DNA from: B1Sed10-231 sp046483385
GTDB lineage: Bacteria; Planctomycetota; Brocadiia; SM23-32
DNA: 7,346 nucleotides
Direction: 5' to 3'
Assembly (NCBI GenBank): GCA_046483385.1
Contig: JAWODG010000013.1
Coordinates: forward strand, 1 to 7,346
Shown: one piece after another, positions 1 through 5,905 of the stretch
Numbering within the stretch: position 1 is the stretch's first letter
Layout: each line of letters begins with the position of its first letter
Program-made: the position numbers and the translations under genes
Notes under the pieces: model-generated
Told to the model about the DNA's origin: nothing
The model's database searches: none
Seen by the model: only the letters and a program-made list of their open reading frames with translations

Positions 1-1141
1 CGAACTCCTCCCGATCGATCTCCTCGTGGTCTATCTCCTCACCCAGCACCACCGTGGTGTCGCCGCGCGGGCCACGGAATTCGAAGCCCATGAAGGCCAC
101 GTATTCGCCGGGGGCGTTATGCTTCCACGCGGCCTCGACCGTCTTCTCCCACAGCTCGGGCGGGATGCGGTTGCGCTGCTTGTCCCACGGCTGGTGGTGG
201 TCGGCGACCGCGTGGAAGTCGACGCAGGCCACCTGCCGGGCGTAGGCGTGCAGGTCGTCCGGCGTGCGCAGCAGCTTCTCCCGCTCGATGCAGTCATTGG
301 AGTACTGCGAGTGCGTGTGCAGGTCGCCGAAGTATATGTTGTAGTCGCCGTGAACGCCGTCGCGGCTCGGCGTCTCGTCCATGGGCAGAGCGCGGCTCCG
401 CACCTCGATGTGAGGATCCTCGAACTCGAAGGCCCCGTGACTGTTGCGCTCCCACTCGGCGTCCTCCGGCAGATGGACGAGCTCGGTGGGATCGCCCACC
501 TCCCCCACGTTGTAGAACCGGTCGTAGGGCACGAGGCTCGTCTTGTGCGGCCAGCGGAACAGGCGCAGCCGCACCACGTCGCGCGGCAGGATGGTGTAGG
601 AGAGGGCGACCTCCTCGTCCGGCTCGGGGCGGTCGTAGCCGGGGAAGCTCCGGGCAAAGTCGGGCAGCGCCTCCTCCGGTTCGCTGAAGTAACGCACGTG
701 GGCTATGTTCTGGAAATCGGGCGCGGGGACCACGGTGCAGGCCTTGCAGCCGACGGCGTGGCCGTTGCGCATCCAGCCCCACTTTATGACCAGTTCGTCG
801 TCCTCCTCGAGGGCGCCGTCCAGGTCGAAGACCATCATGCGCGCGGCCATGCCCTTGAAGGAGGTCTTCTCGCGGGTGGGAAAGTCCTCCACCTCCATGT
901 CCCAGACACGCTCGGTGTAGTCCACGTCGGGATTGGAGCAGAAAAGCGCGATGTAGCCGCCGCTCTCCTGGTCCAGCCGCGTGGGGCGGTCGTAGCCCAG
1001 ATACGCGGGGCAGTCCACGATGATGCGGGATCGCTCGGCCGTGCCGGCCGGCCCGACCACCAGCCGGAACGTGAACTCGACGCTGTCGCCGGCCAGTATC
1101 TCCTTCGGGGTGATTTCGGCTTCCTTGAACACGTCGGCCAT
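1..1141 (-). CDS. PHP / DUF3604-like metal-dependent protein, C-terminus cut by window edge
   Basis: The reading frame is open from an ATG at 1141 down to the left edge, giving 380 residues with no stop. A purine-rich Shine-Dalgarno GGAAAGG (1149-1155) sits 7 bases upstream and supports this start. Residues 1 to about 260 look beta-rich and hydrophilic, with no signal peptide or membrane segment. A PHP-like region follows: FGDLHTHSQYS with H275 and H277, then AVADHHQ with D314, H315 and H316, then FMGFEFRG with E354. The DLHxH, DHH and late Glu order is the metal-ligand pattern of PHP phosphoesterases and DUF3604 proteins; any remaining ligands would lie beyond the edge. The family suggests a cytoplasmic metal-dependent hydrolase, but the substrate is unknown. 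The gene is 112 bases downstream of the small membrane-protein gene. The coding frame is certain; the family call is good; the function is open. Confidence 0.9.
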   Translation of the reverse strand, partial: MADVFKEAEITPKEILAGDSVEFTFRLVVGPAGTAERSRIIVDCPAYLGYDRPTRLDQESGGYIALFCSNPDVDYTERVWDMEVEDFPTREKTSFKGMAARMMVFDLDGALEEDDELVIKWGWMRNGHAVGCKACTVVPAPDFQNIAHVRYFSEPEEALPDFARSFPGYDRPEPDEEVALSYTILPRDVVRLRLFRWPHKTSLVPYDRFYNVGEVGDPTELVHLPEDAEWERNSHGAFEFEDPHIEVRSRALPMDETPSRDGVHGDYNIYFGDLHTHSQYSNDCIEREKLLRTPDDLHAYARQVACVDFHAVADHHQPWDKQRNRIPPELWEKTVEAAWKHNAPGEYVAFMGFEFRGPRGDTTVVLGEEIDHEEIDREEF

Positions 1142-1253
1142 CTTATTGCCTTTCCGTAGCGTCTGGCGGGTCGCGGGGCATCAGGGCCCGCAGGATCGCG
1201 AAGCTCTTAGATACAGCCCAGCCGGCGGGATATCAACTGCGCATGGGAGGCGT

Positions 1254-1580
1254 TCATCCGACGAACATCTGCGCCACGATGAACACAAGCAGTCCGACAA
1301 AACAGACCAACCGCCCCACGAGAAGCACTTCCGCCACGCGGGCGAGCCGCTTCAAGCGTTCCTCCCCGGTGCGGCGGCTCTGATCCCGCAGATACTCCCA
1401 GAACTCAGGAACCGGACCCCAGAGGAACACGTGCCCGAAATACTCCGGAGGTTCTGCGCCCACAGACTTCATTGCATTCGTCGCCTTGTGCGCAATCACG
1501 AAGAGCCCGACTGTGCAGAAGAAAAACACAGCAACCGCCGCACAGGCCAGGACCGTCCCCGCTATCTTGATCACCTGCAA
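1254..1580 (-). CDS. Small protein with two membrane segments, unknown function
   Basis: A 108-residue frame ending in TGA. I do not recognise it. Residues about 5-30 are a strongly hydrophobic segment rich in Val, Ala and Phe, and residues about 84-106 form a second one. Between them is a polar loop with an aromatic, proline-containing stretch (EPPEYFGHVFLWGPVPEFWEYL, roughly 43-64, key residues Y47, F48, W54, W61) and then a basic helix (about 68-82). Both ends would face the same side of the membrane. No ATG is available upstream before an in-frame stop. The start is therefore TTG at 1580 or GTG at 1574; a GGAGG lies 11 bases before the TTG, which is a long spacing. It lies 169 bases after the 512-residue gene and 112 bases before the PHP gene. 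The hydrophobic pattern makes a real gene likely; conservation cannot be judged here. Confidence 0.65.
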   Translation of the reverse strand: MQVIKIAGTVLACAAVAVFFFCTVGLFVIAHKATNAMKSVGAEPPEYFGHVFLWGPVPEFWEYLRDQSRRTGEERLKRLARVAEVLLVGRLVCFVGLLVFIVAQMFVG

Positions 1581-1654
1581 GAGGTTATGCGCCTCCGTTT
1601 GGACATCCCCTCGTTCCCTGGGCGAAGATCACCAAGTCGCCGCGGGTTCTCTGC

Positions 1655-1674
1655 GGACGCGACGAAGCGCGTCC
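1655..1674. other. Perfect 7-bp hairpin in the gap between two genes
   Basis: GGACGCG and CGCGTCC face each other across a six-base loop in the 169-base gap between the 512-residue gene (stop at 1750) and the small membrane-protein gene (start at 1580). Read on the minus strand the loop is CTTCGT, which contains a UUCG core. A weaker GGCCA/TGGCC inverted pair lies nearby at 1713-1717 and 1728-1732. No T-run follows on either strand, so this is not a classical intrinsic terminator. It may be a structured interspersed repeat, an mRNA-end element, or chance in GC-rich DNA. I see no convincing gene in the rest of the gap. Confidence 0.4.
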
Positions 1675-1749
1675 CTCCGAGCCGGCGCCCCTGCGCGAAA
1701 ACGTCTTCGGCAGGCCAGGCCCTGTCGTGGCCGTCTCGCCAGGTTTCAG

Positions 1750-3288
1750 TCACGGCGACTGCTCCGGCTCCACCCATCTGCCGAAGAGTTCCACCCGGCG
1801 CATGGTCTCGTCGGTCAGGCCGAGCGTTCGGAGGTCGTCCCGGGTGATGCCGGCCTCCTCGAGCGTCTGCATCTCGATCCCGGACTCATCTAAATCCCGG
1901 AGGAAACTGCTCGTCTCCGCGCCGCGTCGCTCCGGGTCCAGCAGGCGGAACCGGATGTCGTACTGCTCCGTGCGCGGCCCGGCCTCGGCCTCCATCTCCT
2001 CGCGCCCACGTCCTTCGTTGTCTTGCCCGTCGGGGCCAACGCTGTAGAGCACGACGCCCCCGTCGGTCCGCCTGTAGAGGAGCTTGCCACTGGAGAAGGG
2101 GTCTTCCGGGACGGTCTCCAGGCCGCCCCCGACAAGCTGCTCCAACGAGTCCGGCCATTCCCCGTGCTCCATACGCCACTGCTCGACCGCCAGGGCGGCG
2201 TCGGCGACCCGCAGGCGGACATGCGACTCGATCGCGCTCTCGGTGGCCCGGTTGACCGACGGGAACAGCATGGCCACCAGGAAGTAACGGCGTGACCCCG
2301 CGGCCTTCTCTTCTATCCGGTCCATCAACCGCCGCGTTGCGGACAACCGTTCGTCGAGGGGAAGCTGGCAGGCGTCAATCGCGCCCCCCAGCAGCTCCAG
2401 ATAGACGAAGGCGTTCTGCTCCAAGAAACCTGGAATCAGCCGCAGGACTTCATAGCTGGACTGCCGGCCCCCCATCAGCGCCCCCGCTTGCCCCGGGTCC
2501 CTGAAGACCGGCCAGTAGAAGAGCGCCAGTTCGCCCTGCCACGCGTCAGCCATGGAGAACTCCGCGTCCTCCGCCTGAAGCTCACGCCGCAGCATGGCCA
2601 GTGAGTCAGGAGGCATCTCGCACAGGCCCAGGGTCTGCTCGATGCCGTCGGCGGTGATTGACCCGACGGCAATGCGCACGAGGGCCTCGATGAGGGAAAC
2701 CGGTTCATTGAGCGACGCGGCCACTCGTCGCGCGTTACGGAGGCAGATGGCAACACCGGCCGAGTCGCCTTCCGCTGCCATGAGGACCGCCTCAGCGACA
2801 CACAGGCGAGTCGCGCTGCGCAGCGGCTCCAGGTGCGGCATCAACGTGGCCGGCCCGGGGTTCGGCGGCAGCGGGTAAGCCCCGCGCCGTAATTCCGCGC
2901 CCCTCCGGATGATGGCAAGCGTCTCGGAATTCTCCGCCAGACATTGACGCATGAGCACCCGTGCGCCATCCGATGGCTTCGCGCCAAAGTCCGCCGCGCC
3001 TCTGAGCATACTCGCGACCTGTGCCGCCGCAGTGGCTTCTTCATCTTCCGGAACGTGAACCAGGTCCTGAAAGATGAGGGCCGAGTTTTCGGCCGGCGGC
3101 GGCATGTCGCGCTGGGCCCGGAACTCCTCGACGGTCAAGGCTATTCCCCGTTCCCGCAGTTCCTCCTCCTTCTCCGCCAGCCTTTTCTCCCAGCGCAGGT
3201 CGTAGAGGTAGAGCGCCAGCGGGCAGCCCCCAAACACCAGAACCACGACAATGATGAGGGCTACCCAGATACGTCTGCCGCCTGCCAT
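1750..3288 (-). CDS. Membrane-anchored 512-residue protein with pseudopilin-like C-terminal module
   Basis: ATG at 3288 is preceded by a strong GGAGGTGG (3293-3300); its GGAGG core is 7 bases away, fixing the start. Residues 1-6 are basic and residues 7-28 form one hydrophobic segment, so the protein is probably anchored with its bulk outside the cytoplasm. Residues 30-60 are highly charged and likely helical; about 65-350 is an Ala/Leu/Arg-rich, mostly helical region. Residues about 360-425 carry a module like the C-terminal part of type II secretion pseudopilins: ALAVEQWRMEHGEWPDSLEQL, then VPEDPF, LLYRR, and VLYSVGPDGQDNEG with its Asp-rich end. The phrase YDIRFRL (443-449) is where related proteins usually seem to end; here about 60 more residues follow, including a helical stretch at 473-500. 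The molecular role is unknown. It lies 189 bases from the sulfatase and probably has its own promoter. Confidence 0.92.
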   Translation of the reverse strand: MAGGRRIWVALIIVVVLVFGGCPLALYLYDLRWEKRLAEKEEELRERGIALTVEEFRAQRDMPPPAENSALIFQDLVHVPEDEEATAAAQVASMLRGAADFGAKPSDGARVLMRQCLAENSETLAIIRRGAELRRGAYPLPPNPGPATLMPHLEPLRSATRLCVAEAVLMAAEGDSAGVAICLRNARRVAASLNEPVSLIEALVRIAVGSITADGIEQTLGLCEMPPDSLAMLRRELQAEDAEFSMADAWQGELALFYWPVFRDPGQAGALMGGRQSSYEVLRLIPGFLEQNAFVYLELLGGAIDACQLPLDERLSATRRLMDRIEEKAAGSRRYFLVAMLFPSVNRATESAIESHVRLRVADAALAVEQWRMEHGEWPDSLEQLVGGGLETVPEDPFSSGKLLYRRTDGGVVLYSVGPDGQDNEGRGREEMEAEAGPRTEQYDIRFRLLDPERRGAETSSFLRDLDESGIEMQTLEEAGITRDDLRTLGLTDETMRRVELFGRWVEPEQSP

Positions 3289-3292
3289 CGGG

Positions 3293-3300
3293 CCACCTCC
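3293..3300 (-). promoter_or_regulatory. Strong Shine-Dalgarno of the 512-residue gene
   Basis: On the minus strand this reads GGAGGTGG. Its GGAGG core is separated from the ATG at 3288 by seven bases (TGGCCCG). It is the best ribosome binding site in the window and decides the start of the pseudopilin-like protein. Confidence 0.8.
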
Positions 3301-3317
3301 CGTAAGTGTTTCTATGT

Positions 3318-3350
3318 CCTATACTTATGTGACATCTGATGCTTTGTCAA
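3318..3350 (-). promoter_or_regulatory. Possible promoter of the 512-residue gene
   Basis: On the minus strand a perfect TTGACA (3345-3350) lies in an AT-richer patch of this otherwise GC-rich DNA, about 57 bases before the ATG. The best -10-like hexamer, TATAGG (3318-3323), is 21 bases away, longer than the usual 16-18. At 17 bases the hexamer is TAAGTA, which is poor. The local drop in GC just upstream of a start supports a promoter; the exact boxes are uncertain. A five-base inverted pair, ATGTC at 3314-3318 and GACAT at 3331-3335, overlaps it and could be an operator half-site pair or chance. Confidence 0.35.
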
Positions 3351-3454
3351 TCGAAGTCCTTCGGGGCGCGCCCAACCGACGCGTGTCTCCTCGCCCTCTG
3401 TTTTACTACGTTGCGGGCGCGCGGATTATCAACGCCGCTCTGCCAAGCCGGCGG

Positions 3455-3477
3455 CGGGGGACCCGGAACATCCCCCG
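3455..3477 (-). terminator. Hairpin directly after the sulfatase stop codon
   Basis: On the minus strand the sequence right after the sulfatase TGA forms CGGGGGA / TCCCCCG, a perfect 7-bp GC-rich stem with a nine-base loop. A second weak CCGC/GCGG pairing follows within 30 bases. There is no T-run, so it fits a U-less terminator or an mRNA 3'-end stabiliser better than a classical intrinsic terminator. Its position immediately after a stop codon, with a promoter-like sequence further downstream, suggests that the sulfatase transcript ends here. Confidence 0.4.
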
Positions 3478-5031
3478 TCACGCGTTCCAAATGCGCCGGG
3501 GCATCTTTCCGCTGACTGCCATGTTCGCCCTCACCAAACGGTGCATCAAGCGCTCGCGGACGGGGCGCGCCGCCGGGTCGTCGAACAGATTCTCGTACTG
3601 GTCGGGGTCCCGTTCGAGGTCGTAGAGTTCCCCATAGTCGGCGTGGCGGTAGGTGACCAGTTTGTGGCCGTCGTGAATCAGCGTCTGCTGGTGCAGCGTC
3701 GGTGTCGCCCGGTAGTCCACCAGCGCCCAGTCACGCACGACCTCGCGCTCTCCCGTGATAGCCGGTAGCTGGCTGACGCCCTGCATGAACGGTGGGGGCT
3801 CCACCCCGGCGGCGTCCAGCAGGGTCGGCATCACGTCCACCAGGTTAAACATGGACGGGCTGCGCCCGATGGCCCCGTTCTGGCCGGCCGGCCAACGGGC
3901 CGCCACGGGCACCCGCTGGCAGTCGTCGTAGGCGGCAATGCCCTTGCCCCACAGACCGTGCCGTCCCAGCATGTCGCCGTGGTCAGTGGTGAACAGAATC
4001 AGCGTGTTCTCCAGTTCGCCCAGTGCCCGCAGCCCGTCCAGCAGGCGCCCCACGTAATCGTCCAGCATATTGACCATGCCGATGTAGGCTTGTATGGCCG
4101 TCAGGGGGGCCTCCAGGCGGTCGTAGGGGCGATGTGCCGGGATGTTCTTGGACGGACAGTCCGGGTCGAGGAATTCCCCCTTGTCCTCGTCGCTCCAGTA
4201 GTGCCCCTCGAAGTAGCGGCGGATGAGGGGCGGCTTGTCGTCCATCTCCCCCTCCCGCAATCCGCCCGGGTCTACGCCCTCCATGTCCACTTGCGAGAAG
4301 TAGGGGTCGGGGCAGACGTAAGGTGGGTGGGGATCCTGGTAGCTGGCCCAGCAAAACCAGGGTCGGTCGGCGTGCTGCCGCTCGATCCACTGCAGCGACT
4401 CGTCGGTGATCCATGCGTTCTGGGTGTGCTCGGGGTCCTTTTGCCAGAGGCCGTCTTCGATCACCTTCGTGCGGTTCTTGCCGTCGAACAGGTCGTGCTG
4501 GTGATCCAGGTCCAGCCCTTGCTTCTGGAGCCATGCGCGGTAATGGGCGTTGGGCGGTCGGTCGCAGGTGTGGCTCTGGCAGTGGCGCACGAACTGGAAA
4601 CCGACGTAAGGCCCGTCGTGGTGGTGCCAGAACTCATCGGACGGGTCGGGGGCGTCCGGATCGGGATGGGGGTCTCCGGCCACGTGCTTCGCCTCCAGGT
4701 GACGGGCCACGAAGTGCGTTTTACCGATCAGGGCCGTGCCGTAACCGGCCGCGGTCAGTTCGGAAGCCACCGTCGGGCCCTGCAGCGCCGGCACCGGTTC
4801 CATACCGATCTGGTAGGCGCCGTGGCGGGTGGGATACTGCCCGGTCAGCATGGAGACCCGCGCCGGCGTGCAGACCGGCGAGGGGCAGTAGCTGCGTTCG
4901 AACAGCACGCCCTCGGTGGCCAGACGATCGAGATTCGGCGTGTGGTAGCCGGGCTCCCCGTAGACGCTCAGGCTGTCCCAACGCTGCTGGTCGGAGGTGA
5001 TGAGCAGAAGGTTCGGGCGTCGGTCGGACAT
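3478..5031 (-). CDS. Type I sulfatase (formylglycine-dependent), apparently cytoplasmic
   Basis: A complete 517-residue alkaline-phosphatase-superfamily sulfatase, normal length for the family. It hydrolyses sulfate esters using a formylglycine made from Cys54 in the motif CTPAR (54-58), followed by the family's SMLTGQYPTRHG. Other conserved sites are visible: NLLLITSDQQ (7-16) with metal-binding D14, GKTH (103-106) with K104 and H106, DPHPPY with H235, TTDHGDMLG with D350 and H351, and WGKG with K363. The C-terminal region ends in the common GELYDLERDPDQYENLFDD phrase (468-485). The start ATG has GGAG (5039-5042) 7 bases upstream. The protein begins almost directly with the first core strand, leaving no room for a signal peptide, unlike many polysaccharide sulfatases. 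It needs a formylglycine-generating enzyme, which is not in this window. The substrate cannot be named; a related phosphonate monoester hydrolase is a less likely alternative. Confidence 0.96.
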   Translation of the reverse strand: MSDRRPNLLLITSDQQRWDSLSVYGEPGYHTPNLDRLATEGVLFERSYCPSPVCTPARVSMLTGQYPTRHGAYQIGMEPVPALQGPTVASELTAAGYGTALIGKTHFVARHLEAKHVAGDPHPDPDAPDPSDEFWHHHDGPYVGFQFVRHCQSHTCDRPPNAHYRAWLQKQGLDLDHQHDLFDGKNRTKVIEDGLWQKDPEHTQNAWITDESLQWIERQHADRPWFCWASYQDPHPPYVCPDPYFSQVDMEGVDPGGLREGEMDDKPPLIRRYFEGHYWSDEDKGEFLDPDCPSKNIPAHRPYDRLEAPLTAIQAYIGMVNMLDDYVGRLLDGLRALGELENTLILFTTDHGDMLGRHGLWGKGIAAYDDCQRVPVAARWPAGQNGAIGRSPSMFNLVDVMPTLLDAAGVEPPPFMQGVSQLPAITGEREVVRDWALVDYRATPTLHQQTLIHDGHKLVTYRHADYGELYDLERDPDQYENLFDDPAARPVRERLMHRLVRANMAVSGKMPRRIWNA

Positions 5032-5162
5032 CGTGCGACTCCAGTTTCTGAGTGACTTGCTTCGGGGCAGGGACTATTGTGCAGCAAAGCGGACGGCGGA
5101 TGAAGCCCGGGCGCGACTCCCCTACCTTCTAATATGCGCAAGAGGGCCGCTCCCCGGTGTGG

Positions 5163-5687
5163 CTACACCTCCGCCACGACCCGGCACGGCGCCGTGTTCA
5201 TCCCCGTCAGGGGGATCGGAAAGCAGTAGAGCCGGAACCGGCGTTCGGTGATTCTGTCAACATTGACCAGGTTCTCCACGGCGTAGGCTTCGTTGTCGGC
5301 AAGGTACTTGTCCATTGCGTTGTGTTCGGGGCCTTCCGCCCCGCCAGAGACGCCGGGGGAGTCCACCAGCGTCAGCACGATCCCCCGCTCCACCAGCGCG
5401 TGGATCAGCCGCTCGTCCACCGATGGGCTGTCGTCGTACTTCCCGGTTCCGCGGTATTGCTCCCAGCCGGTCTTCAGGATCACCGAGTCCCCCGGCTGGA
5501 CGAGGTCCAGCGCCGGGAGCGTCCCGGGCTCCACGTCCTCGGGCCCGTCCGTCAGGTCGAGCAGGACGCACTGGGTGACGAGCGACGCATCATTCGGGCG
5601 GCGTCCCTTGTAGTAGAGGTCCATGTGGGTCATGGTGTGGTCGAAGCGGTATCCGTCCCTCGGCGCGGTAAGGGCGATCATCGGCAT
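5163..5687 (-). CDS. Cyclase-family (kynurenine formamidase-fold) metal-dependent hydrolase
   Basis: A 174-residue protein with the layout of the cyclase family (KynB-like, PF04199), whose members hydrolyse amides or similar bonds using a divalent metal. The metal motif appears as HTMTHMD (H17, H21, D23) where the family usually has HxGTHxDxP. Further family features are LVQPGDSVILKTGW (62-75), LVDSPGV (107-113), H122 in EHNAMDKYL, E138 in VENLVN, and the C-terminal FPIPLTGMNTAPCRVVAEV (156-174). Only 16 residues precede the motif, whereas KynB has about 40, so the usual first strand is missing or altered. ATG at 5687 is chosen because the upstream extension of the frame is low-complexity, Arg-rich and runs into the divergent gene. 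ATG at 5681 is an alternative; neither has a clear Shine-Dalgarno. The stop is 131 bases before the sulfatase ATG. Substrate unknown; not a confident kynB. Confidence 0.9.
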   Translation of the reverse strand: MPMIALTAPRDGYRFDHTMTHMDLYYKGRRPNDASLVTQCVLLDLTDGPEDVEPGTLPALDLVQPGDSVILKTGWEQYRGTGKYDDSPSVDERLIHALVERGIVLTLVDSPGVSGGAEGPEHNAMDKYLADNEAYAVENLVNVDRITERRFRLYCFPIPLTGMNTAPCRVVAEV

Positions 5688-5732
5688 GGCTAACCCGGTT
5701 CTGAGGTATTCGGTACGGAAGCAGCGAGCCGG

Positions 5733-5761
5733 TTTATATCCGCAGCGCCGACCGCCCGCAA
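5733..5761 (-). promoter_or_regulatory. Possible sigma70-type promoter of the cyclase-family gene
   Basis: On the minus strand TTGCGG (5756-5761) and TATAAA (5733-5738) are separated by exactly 17 bases, about 46 bases before the ATG at 5687. The -10 box matches five of six consensus bases and the -35 box three of six. It lies in the 218-base gap between the divergent cyclase and glycosidase genes. I see no equally good promoter for the plus-strand gene; a TTGCCT about 80 bases before its ATG lacks a partner at proper spacing. Confidence 0.4.
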
Positions 5762-5905
5762 GCCCGCCGGAGGAATGCCGACCGTCCATGCGCCGCTCCG
5801 TCTCCGTCCGTATTAGGGCGTGTTGCCTTTCAAGCCACCGCCAGTTGCCATACGATGTCGGCACGCCCGAAACGGGAAGGACACGAATGAACGAGGAACC
5901 ACACC

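Noticed and set aside
26..1159. Long plus-strand open frame (377 codons)
   Set aside because: It is antisense to the PHP-like gene. The minus-strand frame carries recognisable PHP motifs and a ribosome binding site; the plus frame is Val/Arg/Gly-rich with no known motif, as expected of a GC-rich shadow.
1173..1191. GCGGG/CCCGC inverted pair in the gap before the PHP gene
   Set aside because: A five-base GC stem with a nine-base loop and no T-run is expected by chance in DNA this GC-rich.
1571..1777. Small minus-strand open frame (68 codons) bridging the gap between two genes
   Set aside because: It overlaps both neighbours, is compositionally random and runs through the intergenic hairpin. 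It is better explained as non-coding DNA.
3220..3240. Possible lipoprotein signal (VFGGC) in the 512-residue protein
   Set aside because: The cysteine at residue 22 has Phe at -3 instead of Leu or a similar residue, and the hydrophobic segment continues past it, so a membrane anchor is more likely than a lipobox.
3364..3373. Ten-base palindrome GGGCGCGCCC
   Set aside because: It is made only of G and C in GC-rich DNA and appears once, so it gives no independent support for an operator.
3958..5055. Plus-strand open frame (365 codons) across the sulfatase
   Set aside because: It is a shadow of the sulfatase, which has all its family motifs in the opposite strand.
5156..5169. GGTGT/ACACC hairpin at the end of the cyclase-family gene
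   Set aside because: It is only five base pairs, includes the stop codon and has no T-run, so it is too weak to call a terminator.
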